Source of the DNA: Poecilobothrus nobilitatus
Lineage: Eukaryota > Arthropoda > Insecta > Diptera > Dolichopodidae
Length of the DNA: 64,000 bases
Assembly (NCBI GenBank): GCA_947095535.1
Contig: OX352773.1
Span: forward strand, 156,897,271 to 156,961,270
Direction: 5' to 3'
A program made the position numbers and the translations under genes. This document shows, piece after piece, positions 10,816-20,699 of the stretch (position 1 is the stretch's first letter; each line of letters starts with the position of its first letter). Under the pieces are notes generated by a model that worked only from the letters and a program-made list of their open reading frames with translations, was not told the DNA's origin and did not search any database.

Positions 10816-11074
10816 ACAATTAAGTTCCTGTCCATTTAAAACAGTTTTGAACCAAGATCAATTTTTTAAAATATTGTCATCAAGCATTCAAAACGCAAAT
10901 ATAGAGCAAGAAAATGAATCAATAAACTTTAACTGCTACCAGGAATGCATTTATTTATATTTATTAGTTAAAAACGCCGAAGAAGGCCGATCTCTCGCGT
11001 TACTTTTAAATAATAAAAAATTAAATAATATAATTAATATGCTATTGTATGGAAAACTAATTACTAAAAGTTAA
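10816..11074 (+). CDS. Candidate terminal exon of an unrecognised gene
   Basis: The open frame ending at 11074 is AT-driven upstream but becomes protein-like from the residues SGLIQLSSCPFKTVLNQDQF onward. It continues through NFNCYQECIYLYLLVKNAEE to GRSLALLLNNKKLNN and a TAA. A good acceptor (pyrimidine-rich 'ttttcacttcctttgag', then TCAAG) precedes SGL in phase 0. An AATAAA at 11089-11094, 15 bases past the stop, fits a 3'-terminal exon. Mixed Leu-rich helices could suit an alpha-helical repeat protein, but that is inference. The ATG-initiated reading from 10700 (MSISIYIYN) is thought to be intronic. Confidence 0.4.
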
Positions 11075-11088
11075 TTATTGTGTACTAC

Positions 11089-11094
11089 AATAAA
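11089..11094 (+). promoter_or_regulatory. Possible poly(A) signal
   Basis: AATAAA lies 15 bases beyond the stop of the candidate terminal exon. The motif is common in AT-rich DNA, so its position is the only support. Confidence 0.35.
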
Positions 11095-11099
11095 AAGGT

Positions 11100-11540
11100 T
11101 GGTGAATATCACTGTTGCTGAATAGCACTTTAGAATATCACTTAGAAATTTTGATTTAGGGACGGCAAAAATTTTAACATTTATAAACCTATCATAAAAT
11201 TGTTAAATAATAATAATTATCTACAGAATGATATTAGCAAATGAACATTTTATAATGAAATAACGTCCCCGACCTCATAATTTTAGACTATGCCTAATTA
11301 AAATTCATATATAAATCTACCTATTTATTATAAACCTATCAAATTAGATAGATAAAAGTTTAACAATTTGAATTTGAAAAAAAGGACAAAATTAATATTG
11401 ACTGTTTGATCAATTCGACATTGATAGGTAAGAAGTTAAGAAGTATAATTATTAATAGACCAAATATTAAATATACCCTAATGTACTAAGATGTGTTGAT
11501 ATCACTTAATAAAGCACCAAGAGAACTGGATTATATTGCA
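11100..11540. other. AT-rich stretch, nothing recognised
   Basis: No feature supported. Confidence 0.35.
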
Positions 11541-11550
11541 TTATTACTGA

Positions 11551-11700
11551 TTCAGCCAATGTTGTAGTGGTTAAGATACCGGCCTTCATTGGAAAGGTCC
11601 CTCGACTGCCTCACAGAAACATTTACGTCTCATAGTTTTCTACAATAGCTACAGCCGAGTAATCCGAAGTTATTGATCCAGCCAGCATAATATTATACTG
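11551..11700 (+). repeat. Possible old tRNA-derived SINE
   Basis: 'tgtagtggttaagatacc' fits a Pol III A box well, and 'aggtccctcgactgcc' lies where a degraded B box would be. A higher-GC body of about 80 bases follows. No second copy was found in the window. Confidence 0.3.
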
Positions 11701-12290
11701 ACATCTTTAAATTAATCTAATTTCAAGAAAAATAGTTTGGTAGGTAAATATAGGTACTGACACGAAATTAAAATTTAATTTATTTATTAATTTATTCTAA
11801 TTCACGTATAAGTCTTAAAATAAAACTTAGAAAAGAAAAAAAAATCTAGCACATTTCACTCTATCTAATCTGTTTGTTTTTTTGTTTAAATTTTCCCAAA
11901 ACAATCTAAAGATAAATTTTCAAAAGTTTCTACTAAAAATATCAAAATTGCAATTTTTCACAATAAAATATTAATGTCATTACAATCTTTATTTCACAAA
12001 TTAAATTTAAATTTATTCTTTTATGTTATGATTTTCACCTCTTGATTTACCTTTAGCTTTGTTTGAACACCTATTTCAAAAGTTCACCAGCTATTGTTTT
12101 GAATAACAATAATACAATATTTAGTTTTTATATTATCACCACCCCCTCACTTTCATTTGAATTTATAAGTTTATGTTGAGAAAAGGATAAACAATGACAA
12201 TTTACTCTCGAAACTCAAAATAAACAAAATGGTGCCCTCATATTAAAATAATAAAATATATTTTGTTTTCATTATTTTATACTCGTAGTT
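11701..12290. other. AT-rich stretch, nothing recognised
   Basis: No feature supported. Confidence 0.35.
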
Positions 12291-12294
12291 TTCT

Positions 12295-13110
12295 CAGATG
12301 ATACATTTTTAGCATATTTCCAAAAAAAATTTGAAAAAATTTGCTTGTTAGTTTCACTCTGTCTGTCCACCTGTTTACAAAACTTCTACACCGTTAAAGA
12401 TAGAGAAACAAATAATTTTGTGGAACAACTTTTTCATGTAGCCCCATCCATTACGGTGCTACAGCCCCTCAAACTTTGAAAAAGCCCTATTTATGATGTT
12501 CTGCTTAAGATTTTTTCAATCTGAAAACGTCATTCGACAGATATTTTTTTAACTTTATAAATTAATATCAAAATTATACAATTTTTTTAAATTTAGTATT
12601 TAAATTTACCGTTATGTGAAAACCAAATTTTGCATGATTTTTCTACTTTCATAACTCCGGCACGCTTTTAGAAAGAGGCTTGAAATTTTGAGGCAAGAAA
12701 CTTTTAGAATTAGTATAAGTTTGCTCAGAAAATTTTTTTGGACAACCCCTTGTTTATAAGCTATTAGGGCTCAAAAATTAAAAATTTGCTATTTTTAAAC
12801 ACCTGAAACTGAGGAACCTGTACACATTTTACTTGGGCAAGATATAAAAATTAAAGCTACAATAATATATTTTTACGTGTGTTAACGGTTTTTCTTAGTT
12901 TTCTTAGTTCTTAGGGTTCCAGAATTACAGCCCCTCAAAATTCCAGAAAAGTCCTATTTTCACATACTTTATTAGTACAAAAAATTTCTTAAATTTTATT
13001 TTTTAAATTTTCAAATTTTGGTGCAAGTTACAATTCTAAACCTTTTGTATTGTGTTTTGGAAATGTGCGCTTTTAAAAACCGTTTGTTCACTTTTTTTTT
13101 TTGTTTTGGA
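12295..13110 (+). mobile_element. Family 3 element
   Basis: The copy begins 'atttttagcatatttccaaa', then 'tttcactctgtctgtccacc' and 'aacttctacaccgttaaaga'. It continues through 'gtagccccatccattacggt' and 'ttaccgttatgtgaaaacca' to 'ggaaatgtgcgcttttaaaa' near 13070. The same order of boxes occurs at 25925, 42665 and 51640. The central boxes are shared with family 1, indicating common ancestry or exchange. The interior has decayed and there is no protein. The exact ends are not defined. Confidence 0.75.
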
Positions 13111-13114
13111 CAAC

Positions 13115-15740
13115 TTTCACAACTTTAACTTGCTGTTCTTTTCATTACAGAAGATCACGATTATTACAAACACATTCAACTGTATAATAATATATTATTA
13201 ACTGTACATACCGTATATTATAATTATGTTGTATTCAAGTATAAAATAAAGTTACCGAACAATCTTTGAAAGAATATTCTTGTGCATGACTGAAAATACT
13301 ACATAATGTTAGTTTAGTATAAGTTATTAAATTCAAAATTTGTAAAAAAATCGGTGGAAAGTAACAATATTTGATTACACGATGCTAATTCAACTATATA
13401 TGGTTAATTGAATCAACTGCGACATCATTTTACTCTACCATTGCAATAATAAAATTTCATATGCAGCACAATGGTTCTTAATTTCTTTAAGTATATGTTT
13501 GTGTGTATATTAATCAAAACTAACATAAGAATGTTCCATAAACTCTATATCTTTAAAACAAAATGGACGCCATTTATTTTGTAGTTGTGGTAGTTTTTTC
13601 AAACCCATATTTTAAAATGTAACAGTGATATTTTAAATTAAAACTGTAAATCAGATTATTTTTGGTGGATAAAGTTGCTATATTTTATAAATATATTATC
13701 TTTTGGTAGTTTTCACTTTAGAATAAAGTCAAAGTAAGTTTTGAAGTGGTAGCAAAAAAAGCAAACTAGAATGTAGACTTTTAAATTTTTAAATTTACAA
13801 TTTTACGACTATACTAACATACTGTTTGCATGGTTAGTTTTTGAGCCCAAATAGACAGAAGAACAAAGATATAGACAGAAGAACAAATTATTTTTTACCA
13901 CTAATAGTTTTCGAAATATAGAAAACTGTACTTATCTACCTGAAAAAAAAACTATATTTAATAAGGAAGATACATACTATAAATTACATTGTATTGACTT
14001 CTCTAAGTGACACCATAAGGTTACTTTAACATTAATTGTTTCCAATATGAACTCAAATAAACTCAATTATAAACCACCACCAATTTAAACAATAAAAAGG
14101 AGAAAAAAATTGTTAGTTCTTTGTTTTTTATACAAAAATAATTGTGAGTGACATTTTAACAGATAATCTATATATGCATTTTATTATAAAATTTGTAATG
14201 ATGTAGAAAACGTGGAAAAACTATTGACATTTATTCATTTTGGTTAGATGTCAATAGCATGTTTACTTATTTTAGAAAACATGTCAATTTTAGTTTCTTC
14301 TTTTTTGAATTAGTGTCAGAATATATTAAAAATGAATGGTGCTGTTTACTTTTATACATAAATTCAAAACCAAAAACACTGATATTATGTATTGTTGAGC
14401 TCGTTTAGAATATTTAACTTAAAATAATCATTTTATAAAATAAAAATTTCATTGTGTAATTTCACATGTTCTTCTGAAACACAAGTCACATTATAATTTT
14501 TTTTTTAATTTTTGGTTTGAGGTGAATATATGGTAGATAAGGTATATGGTTAATAAAATGTAACTATGTTGAAAAACTTAACTTATTAAAAAAACACTTA
14601 ATCAAACCTCCATCTTTACCGCAAAAAAAAAAACGAATTTTGAATATGTAATGTTAACCTTTACACTTTCACATTGATAGCCTGAAATTAAGCGTGTCAT
14701 TATTGGAGACTTTTAAATGTTTTTAAGAATCGACAAGTTTCTAAATTTATCTCTATGTCCCTCTAAAAGGGTCATGACTTTGGGAGCGAAAATTGAATTT
14801 TTAAAAGAAATTTTCCTTTTGTACCTGAATAAAAACTTAATTTTAAGTTTGTAATGATTTTCTGCTTTCTTAAAATGGGTCAGTGCTTTTCTTTCTACTC
14901 AAAAGACATTTTTTTATATATCTGATAGTCTTTCTTTTGAACAGTGCTTTGCAGTAATTCCCATTCTTTTTTAACTAACAACATTTTGCAGATTGTTTTA
15001 TCAAAACCACTTGATAAAGCATTTATTTATGTAACGGATTCTAAGAAAGATAGAGACTTCACATTTTTAGTTACCGAAAAATTATGTAAGAAAAAAAAGT
15101 TATTACTTATTAGTTAAATTAAGCCCATCTTTGTAAAATTTTCAATTTACGAAAATCTTAAACTTATACCTAAAATAATAGAAAATAAAAAAATTCACAT
15201 TACCTTATAAATAACAGAAACAACGAATATAGTTTAGTTAAATTTATATAATGCGCATAATGCACGTGCATTTTTTTCACGGGCTAGAATTGAGTTCATC
15301 AAATTTTCTTTTTGGAAAATTTTCATTTAAAACAAAATTTTGTTTGCAAAGAATGTTTTAATATGAAAAAAAAAAAATTGTTAAGTCAAATAATATATTC
15401 AATAAAAAATTTCTATTCATACGCAAAGGTGTAAAAATAAATTGAAGTTAACCATAATTTTATAGAATGAATTAAACAAACAAAATTGTGGGATTATTTG
15501 AATTTTGAGTTGTGATAACAGCTTATGACACGAGGATGTTTCGAACTAAAAACAAAATAAAATCGAATATTGAAACAAAATAATGAAATTTTATTTGAAC
15601 AAATCTGTTTATCTTTGGTAAATATTATTGGTATGAAACAATAGTTTCTGGTAATTTCAAATTTAATATATTTTGTTATGCGTTCGTTATTAATTGTTTT
15701 GTTTCATTAATAAAATAATGTAAAAAAAATATTTTTTAAA
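13115..15740. other. Long AT-rich stretch, nothing recognised
   Basis: About 2.6 kb with no open frame, RNA gene or repeat shared with other parts of the window that could be identified by eye. Confidence 0.35.
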
Positions 15741-15754
15741 ATATGCTTTTATCG

Positions 15755-16046
15755 AAACCGAATTCGCCCCCTAAAATGTAGAAAATAAAATTAATTGCAA
15801 AACTTTAGCTTTTTGGACTGTTATAATATAAAAGTGAATTGCTAGTGCAAGCATAGTAAATTACTGGAATACACGAACCTCAAATTTCCTAGATTTTTAT
15901 TTAACCTTATTCCAGCAATTTACTTTTATATTATAACAATCCAAAATTCTTGCACTCGCAATTCACTTTTATATTATAACAGTCCAAAAAGCTAAAGTTT
16001 TGCAATCAATTTTATTTTCTACTTTTTAGAGGGCGAATTCGGTTTT
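15755..16046. mobile_element. Fold-back (long inverted repeat) element
   Basis: The left arm runs from 'aaaccgaattcgccccctaa' (15755) through 'tagctttttggactgttata'. The right arm ends 'agagggcgaattcggttt' (about 16046) and is its near-perfect inverse. Each arm is about 130 bases around a short spacer. The right arm carries an extra internal 'ttataacaatccaaaattc' segment, a partial duplication of the arm, which the left arm has lost. Transcribed or single-stranded, it would form one long hairpin. There is no coding capacity. It is MITE- or fold-back-like, with the superfamily unassigned. Confidence 0.75.
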
Positions 16047-16272
16047 GCTAAAATCATAATTTGAATTTAAAAAAAAAATTGGATATTTTTTATTCACACA
16101 TACATTATTGTTTCTGATATAAAATACGTTTTACAATTTTATACCAAATGTTTAAGTAAATTAAGAGACGTTAAATCAATTCCTTTACAGCAAGAGTAAA
16201 AATTTTTTATTCCAATAACTCATAAATAATGAAAGTACCTCGAAGGGTAAAATATGTACTAAAATACTGTGT

Positions 16273-16460
16273 GGGGCTTTGGTGGCCTAGTGGGTAAGAG
16301 TGTATAAAATACGCTGTAAACACCGAGGGAGTGTGAGTTCGAATCCCACACACGTCGTAAGAGTTTTTCCCCCTTAGGACATTTACAGTCAAGCCTGAAC
16401 AGGAAAGGCTATGTAATTTCCTGTCCACATTTATGTGGAAGAGAAATGCATTAAAAAAAA
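16273..16460 (+). mobile_element. tRNA-derived SINE (SINE-A), copy 1
   Basis: The tRNA-like head has an A box ('tggcctagtgggtaagag') and a B box ('gttcgaatccc'), with a GTATAAAATAC hairpin between. The ~100-bp body has 'acatttacagtcaagcctga' and 'tttcctgtccacatttatgt' and ends in an A tract. The element is flanked by an 11-bp target-site duplication, aaaatactgtg, at 16261-16271 and 16460-16470. This shows LINE-mediated retroposition. The open frame on the other strand (16207-16428) is a shadow. The head is not a functional tRNA gene. Confidence 0.92.
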
Positions 16461-16474
16461 AAATACTGTGCTTA

Positions 16475-17030
16475 TAATTTATAAATATTACAATCCAATT
16501 TTAGTTGAAGCAACATTTCTAACACGTATGCAAATGATATATGTACATAAATGTATTTTACTGTATATTTCTATAGTATACTATTAGTAGTAGGTATACC
16601 ATGTATCCAAACAAACATCTAACCTTGAACACCTACCTACTTAATCGCTTAATAAGATCATGCAGTAAAAAATGTTGACATCTTGATTTAAATTTTAAAC
16701 AAATGGAGCGGAACAAAATAATTTAGGAAATTAGTTTAACATAATATTATGTACGTACGTACATACTTTCATACGTAGTTTTAATTTTTTGTGTTGACAA
16801 AATTTTGTTTCTAAATCATAATTCGTAATGCGCAAAAGCATAATTTTGAAATGATCTTTACTTTTTATATTCTTTACTATGTACATACAAAAATATATTA
16901 TGTATGTATGAATGTAGTTTGAATTTGGCAATTGGAATTATGTTGAATAAAATTTTATATGTATATCTATTAACACAAAATACATAATAAATGTTCCTAA
17001 ATAAAACACATAAAACATTAATTTTTAACG
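16475..17030. other. AT-rich stretch with a partial SINE-B-like segment
   Basis: 16665-16725 ('aaaaatgttgacat...aaacaaatgg...ggaacaaaataatttag') resembles 17055-17120 and 19130-19175, suggesting a third, decayed copy of the SINE-B body. Nothing else is recognised. Confidence 0.35.
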
Positions 17031-17033
17031 CCA

Positions 17034-17434
17034 TACATATTCAATATGCAATAAAGAATGTTGACAACAAATATTCTGATTTAAATCCTAAACAAATGTT
17101 TTAAAACAAAATAATTTAGCAACATAAAAATATTGTACCTATATATTTTGTGTTTTGCTAAATCCTAATACAAAACCCATGTGCACATCAAGATTGATTG
17201 AACTAAATTATTATAGCAGGAAAGATCAAATACATGTGTATTGTATGCATGAACTATGAATAAGAAGAAAAATAAAGTTTTGAATCTATTATACATAAAA
17301 TTTTATTTAAAAAATATTGATGAATAGAGTTAAAAAAAAAAAAAAAAAAAATTATACATATACGAATTTGATTCGAACCACAGTCCACACATTAACACTC
17401 ACTTTCAAGACCTGTACACTTTCCTCTGCACCAT
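17034..17434 (-). mobile_element. tRNA-headed repeat (SINE-B), copy 1
   Basis: Read on the minus strand, 'atggtgcagaggaaagtg' (A-box-like, from 17434) and 'tggttcgaatcaa' (B box, about 17370) form a tRNA-like head. A T tract of about 20 (A tract on +) and a 300-bp AT-rich body follow. The same order occurs at 19130-19474. A ~42-bp direct repeat (tattcaatatgca...gaatgttgacarcaaatat) flanks it at 17034-17078 and 17440-17482. That is too long for an ordinary target duplication, so it may be part of a tandem copy. Confidence 0.5.
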
Positions 17435-17499
17435 ATGTGCATTAATTCAATATGCATTAAAGAATGTTGACAGCAAATATCTATAATATAATACACAAG

Positions 17500-17523
17500 A
17501 TGTTGGCGAGACCTTGCCAACAT
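17500..17523. repeat. Perfect 8-bp stem hairpin
   Basis: ATGTTGGC-gagacctt-GCCAACAT, perfectly paired over 8 bases, is followed by an A/T-rich run. It may be the terminal hairpin of an unrecognised element. It is GC-rich against its surroundings. Confidence 0.6.
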
Positions 17524-17626
17524 GTAAAAAAATATATTTTATATCTATAATAAAACACTCACACTGAATGTAAACTAAACTGGCAATGATATTTCTGTAT
17601 ATTTATTTAATAATTTAAAATTTTAT

Positions 17627-17775
17627 TACCAGAGACACAAATCTTTGACACAAAGTATTATCAAGAGACACAAACCGTTAATTAAAAATATAAATAAATT
17701 TAGTAAATATTATTACCAGAGACCAAATTTTCCACTAGAAGTATTACCAGAGACACAAACCGTTCGTTAAAAGTG
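17627..17775. repeat. Degenerate 'TTACCAGAGACACAAACCGTT' repeats
   Basis: 'attaccagagacacaaatc' at about 17627, 'attatcaagagacacaaacc' at 17657, 'attaccagagaccaaat' at 17711 and 'attaccagagacacaaacc' at 17743 form a spaced, imperfect tandem series. A weaker relative ('attatcagagacatgaatc') lies near 18447. The units are 30-50 bases apart. No function is known. Confidence 0.65.
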
Positions 17776-17839
17776 AGTACAGTCAAAAAATGAAAAGTAC
17801 ATACTAAAAAAAAAATAAATTCAGCAAATTTTTAATTTT

Positions 17840-19060
17840 TAAATTTGACCGCCACGTCCGTTATGAACTGGTCGCAGCGGTAAATTAAAAATAAATTATT
17901 GTTATTAATCTTCTGTTGGCGTTTTCAATCTTTGGTTTGGAAAAAAATAAATAAAAATAGGTACTCTTAATAAAATTAAAAGACCTGAAAGTGAAAAGAG
18001 CAAAGTTTGTAGTAAGCCTTATATTTATAAGAAAAAAATAATAGGCCAATTTTATTCTTGATTTTGTTTTCACTATTATAAAAGCTGGTAAAAGCTTCGC
18101 AACAGACTTTAAAGTAGTTTTGTTTATTTAGGTTGGAATTTTGATTTTTTAAGCTGAATTTTTGATGTAACATCAAATATTCGAATTTTTTTTATTAATA
18201 TAAAATTCAGCAGACTTAGCTAATTATATTTCATAATAGAAATCAGAAACTTACTAAATATTATAGAAATGGATATTTTGCTTAAAAAAAAGAGACAAAA
18301 ATAACATAGAAAATATCAGTTTAGAAGCCTTCTCTCACAATAGATTCATAATTTTGTACTAATTTATTATTAGACCATTAAATAAATTAAAAAGTTGTCG
18401 AAAACGACCGTCACAAAAAAAAGGCCCCGAAAATTTATGAAATTACATTATCAGAGACATGAATCTTTTATTAAATATCAAAGACCTCTTCCAAAGTACA
18501 TTTAAATAAAATAAATTCAGCAAATTTTTTTCAAGCAATAAAAAAATAAACGCAAAAGACTTGAAAGTAGTTTTGGTAATTAAAGTAATTTCGCGGCGAA
18601 AACAACTGTTTTTCATCGACATAAAAATTTTTTTTTAAAACTAAAGGAAAATAGAGAGTCTGGTAAAATTTTAACAAATATTAAAATTATTTCGATTATT
18701 GGTATTGTTTTAAATGTAACAAAAAAAAAAAAATGTCGTAGCGGTTGGTGTTGGTTGGTTTTTCGCCGGTTTATATTGTGCACTTTATACATGTGTTTCA
18801 AACAATTTTTGAGATATCGGACGAACTTTTACCGTGAATGTGTTTTTAGCTTGAACCATTTTTTCTCAATGATTAAAAAACTGTCAAAAATTACCGCCAC
18901 GAAAAAACGGCGAGAAAAAATTAATAAACTGTACCTAACATTTTTAATTTTATGTGTTTAGATTTGTTTTATGTTTTTTTTCTATTACAAGTAAGTAAGT
19001 AATTTCAACATTTTTTTAATGGTGTTGATGTAAAAATGAAATTTTTAGGTAATTTATTAA
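17840..19060. other. AT-rich stretch with CpG-rich patches, nothing recognised
   Basis: Short GC-richer islands occur at 17847-17880 ('gccacgtccgtt', 'ggtcgcagcgg'), 18400-18430, 18590-18600 ('tcgcggcgaaaac'), 18735-18775 and 18893-18915 ('accgccacg...cggcgag'). They may be remains of one older repeat. The overlapping open frames here show no domain. Confidence 0.35.
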
Positions 19061-19129
19061 GGGAGTCAGTATGATACCGCAAATGTTTTTGAATCTATAG
19101 AAATTGTGCAATTGCACAGGGGATTTTCT

Positions 19130-19474
19130 AGTTTTGATTTAAATACTAAACAAATGTTGTAAACAAAATAATTTAGCAACATACATAAAAATATTGTATG
19201 TATTGTGTTTTGCTAATAAAAAATACCATGTGCAATGGACATCAATATTATATTATTATAGAAGAAAAGATTAAAAATATATTGCGTGTGTATTGTATGC
19301 ATGAATTTAGAGATAACAATTTAAGTTTTAAATTCATATATACAAAAAATATATACATATTTTATTCAAAAAATGTTGATGAATAGATAGTTAAAAAAAA
19401 AAAAGTTACATATGAACTGAATTCGAACAACATGACCTCCACTTTTGAAACCTGTACACTTTCCTCTGCACCAT
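19130..19474 (-). mobile_element. tRNA-headed repeat (SINE-B), copy 2
   Basis: The minus-strand head starts with 'atggtgcagaggaaagtg' at 19474 and reaches a B-box relic ('ttgttcgaattc') near 19420, then a T tract and an AT-rich body. Body segments 'caaaataatttagcaacata' and 'gtgtattgtatgcatgaa' match copy 1. The open frame at 19198-19386 is inside the body and not considered coding. Confidence 0.55.
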
Positions 19475-19789
19475 ACAACACTTACAAATGTTGCTAACAG
19501 ATTACGAAGATAATAACAAGCGTGATAGAATGACAAACAAATAAATAAATAAATAAACCGACACCGACGAGTTAATATAAAAGCATATAAAATAATAACT
19601 TTTCTTTTGATTTTTTAAGGGCGAAACGTCTTTTAAAGGTTCACATTTTTCAAAAGACAATACAAACAGCTTGCACCAAAATTTGTTATTTTTCTTAGAA
19701 TTTTATATATAAGATAAAATGTGGAAAATAGAGAATCCTCAAATAAGGAAACCTTAATTAAGCATGTAACCATGTCAAATTAAAATTTT

Positions 19790-20690
19790 AAGCTATAATT
19801 TTTGTGTTAAATTTTGAAAAAAATTATTCAGGTGCCTACTTTTGAGGTAATTTATTCTTTCTGAAAGTTTTCTTTTCTATTAAAATTTCAATGTTCTATC
19901 TAAAAGCGTAAAGAAGATATGAAGGATGCAAGATATTTTTTCACATAACGGTAAATTTAAATACGAAATTTAAAAAACTTGTACAATTTTGATATTTATT
20001 TAGAAATTTAAGAAAAAGTTGTTGTTTCGCGTTTTTATATTAAAATATTATATAAAAATATATTTAGCAGAATCTGAGATATATACATTCGAAAATAGCA
20101 CTTTTTTTCCAATTTTGAAGGGCTGTAACTCCGTAACCCTACACATAATATGTAAGAATTATAAATAGTATACGAGCTTTAATTTTTTGTTTTTGAAAAA
20201 ATTTTAAAAAATCTGCACAGTTTAAGCGTTTAAATATCTATTACAAAATTTTAATTTTTGAATCCTCATCTCTCTTTATGGACGGGTGGTAGGAATAACT
20301 TTTCTGTGGTAACATATGCTAATTCTGAAAGATCTTTGTTCTCTCAAAATTTCAAAAAGATATAAAGGAAGCAAAATCTTGCAAATTTAGCTCGTACATA
20401 ATAGTAAATTATATATTTTAAAAATTTGGGTAATTTGAATACTGATTTATAAAATTAGAAACAAATCTATTGTTTGGTGTTTTTAGATTGTTAAAATGTT
20501 AAGCAAAAACCTGAGATATACACATTTAAAAATATAGGTTTTTCAAATTTTGAGGGGCTCAAGCTCCGTAACGGGTGGATGAGGGGCTCAAGCTCGTAAC
20601 GGACTACATAAAAAAGTTGTTTTACAAAATACATTTTTTTAAGACGCCTATTCATGGTTAAAATTTCATTTTAAAAAACAGGCTGACAAC
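19790..20690 (-). mobile_element. Family 3 element, two rounds of boxes
   Basis: Reverse-strand boxes appear in two successive rounds: 'ttttcacataacggtaa' near 19938, 'gggctgtaactccg' near 20120, then again 'cgtacataatagtaa' near 20393 and 'gaggggctcaagctccgtaa' near 20551. The second round repeats 'gaggggctcaagctc...gtaacgg' in tandem (20551-20605). The copy looks like an internally duplicated, decayed family 3 element. Confidence 0.6.
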
Positions 20691-20699
20691 AACTTATCA

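Noticed and set aside
16273..16360. SINE-A head as a functional tRNA gene
   Set aside because: No full acceptor stem or clear anticodon arm, and the sequence continues into a common body with target duplications. The same holds for the five other copies.
17500..17535. Hairpin followed by an A/T run as a bacterial intrinsic terminator
   Set aside because: The window is clearly eukaryotic and no gene ends here.
18755..18961. Open frame MVFRRFILCTLYMCFKQF as a small membrane protein
   Set aside because: A second frame on the other strand is equally open, with no family and no conservation evidence. Likely chance in AT-rich DNA with CpG patches.
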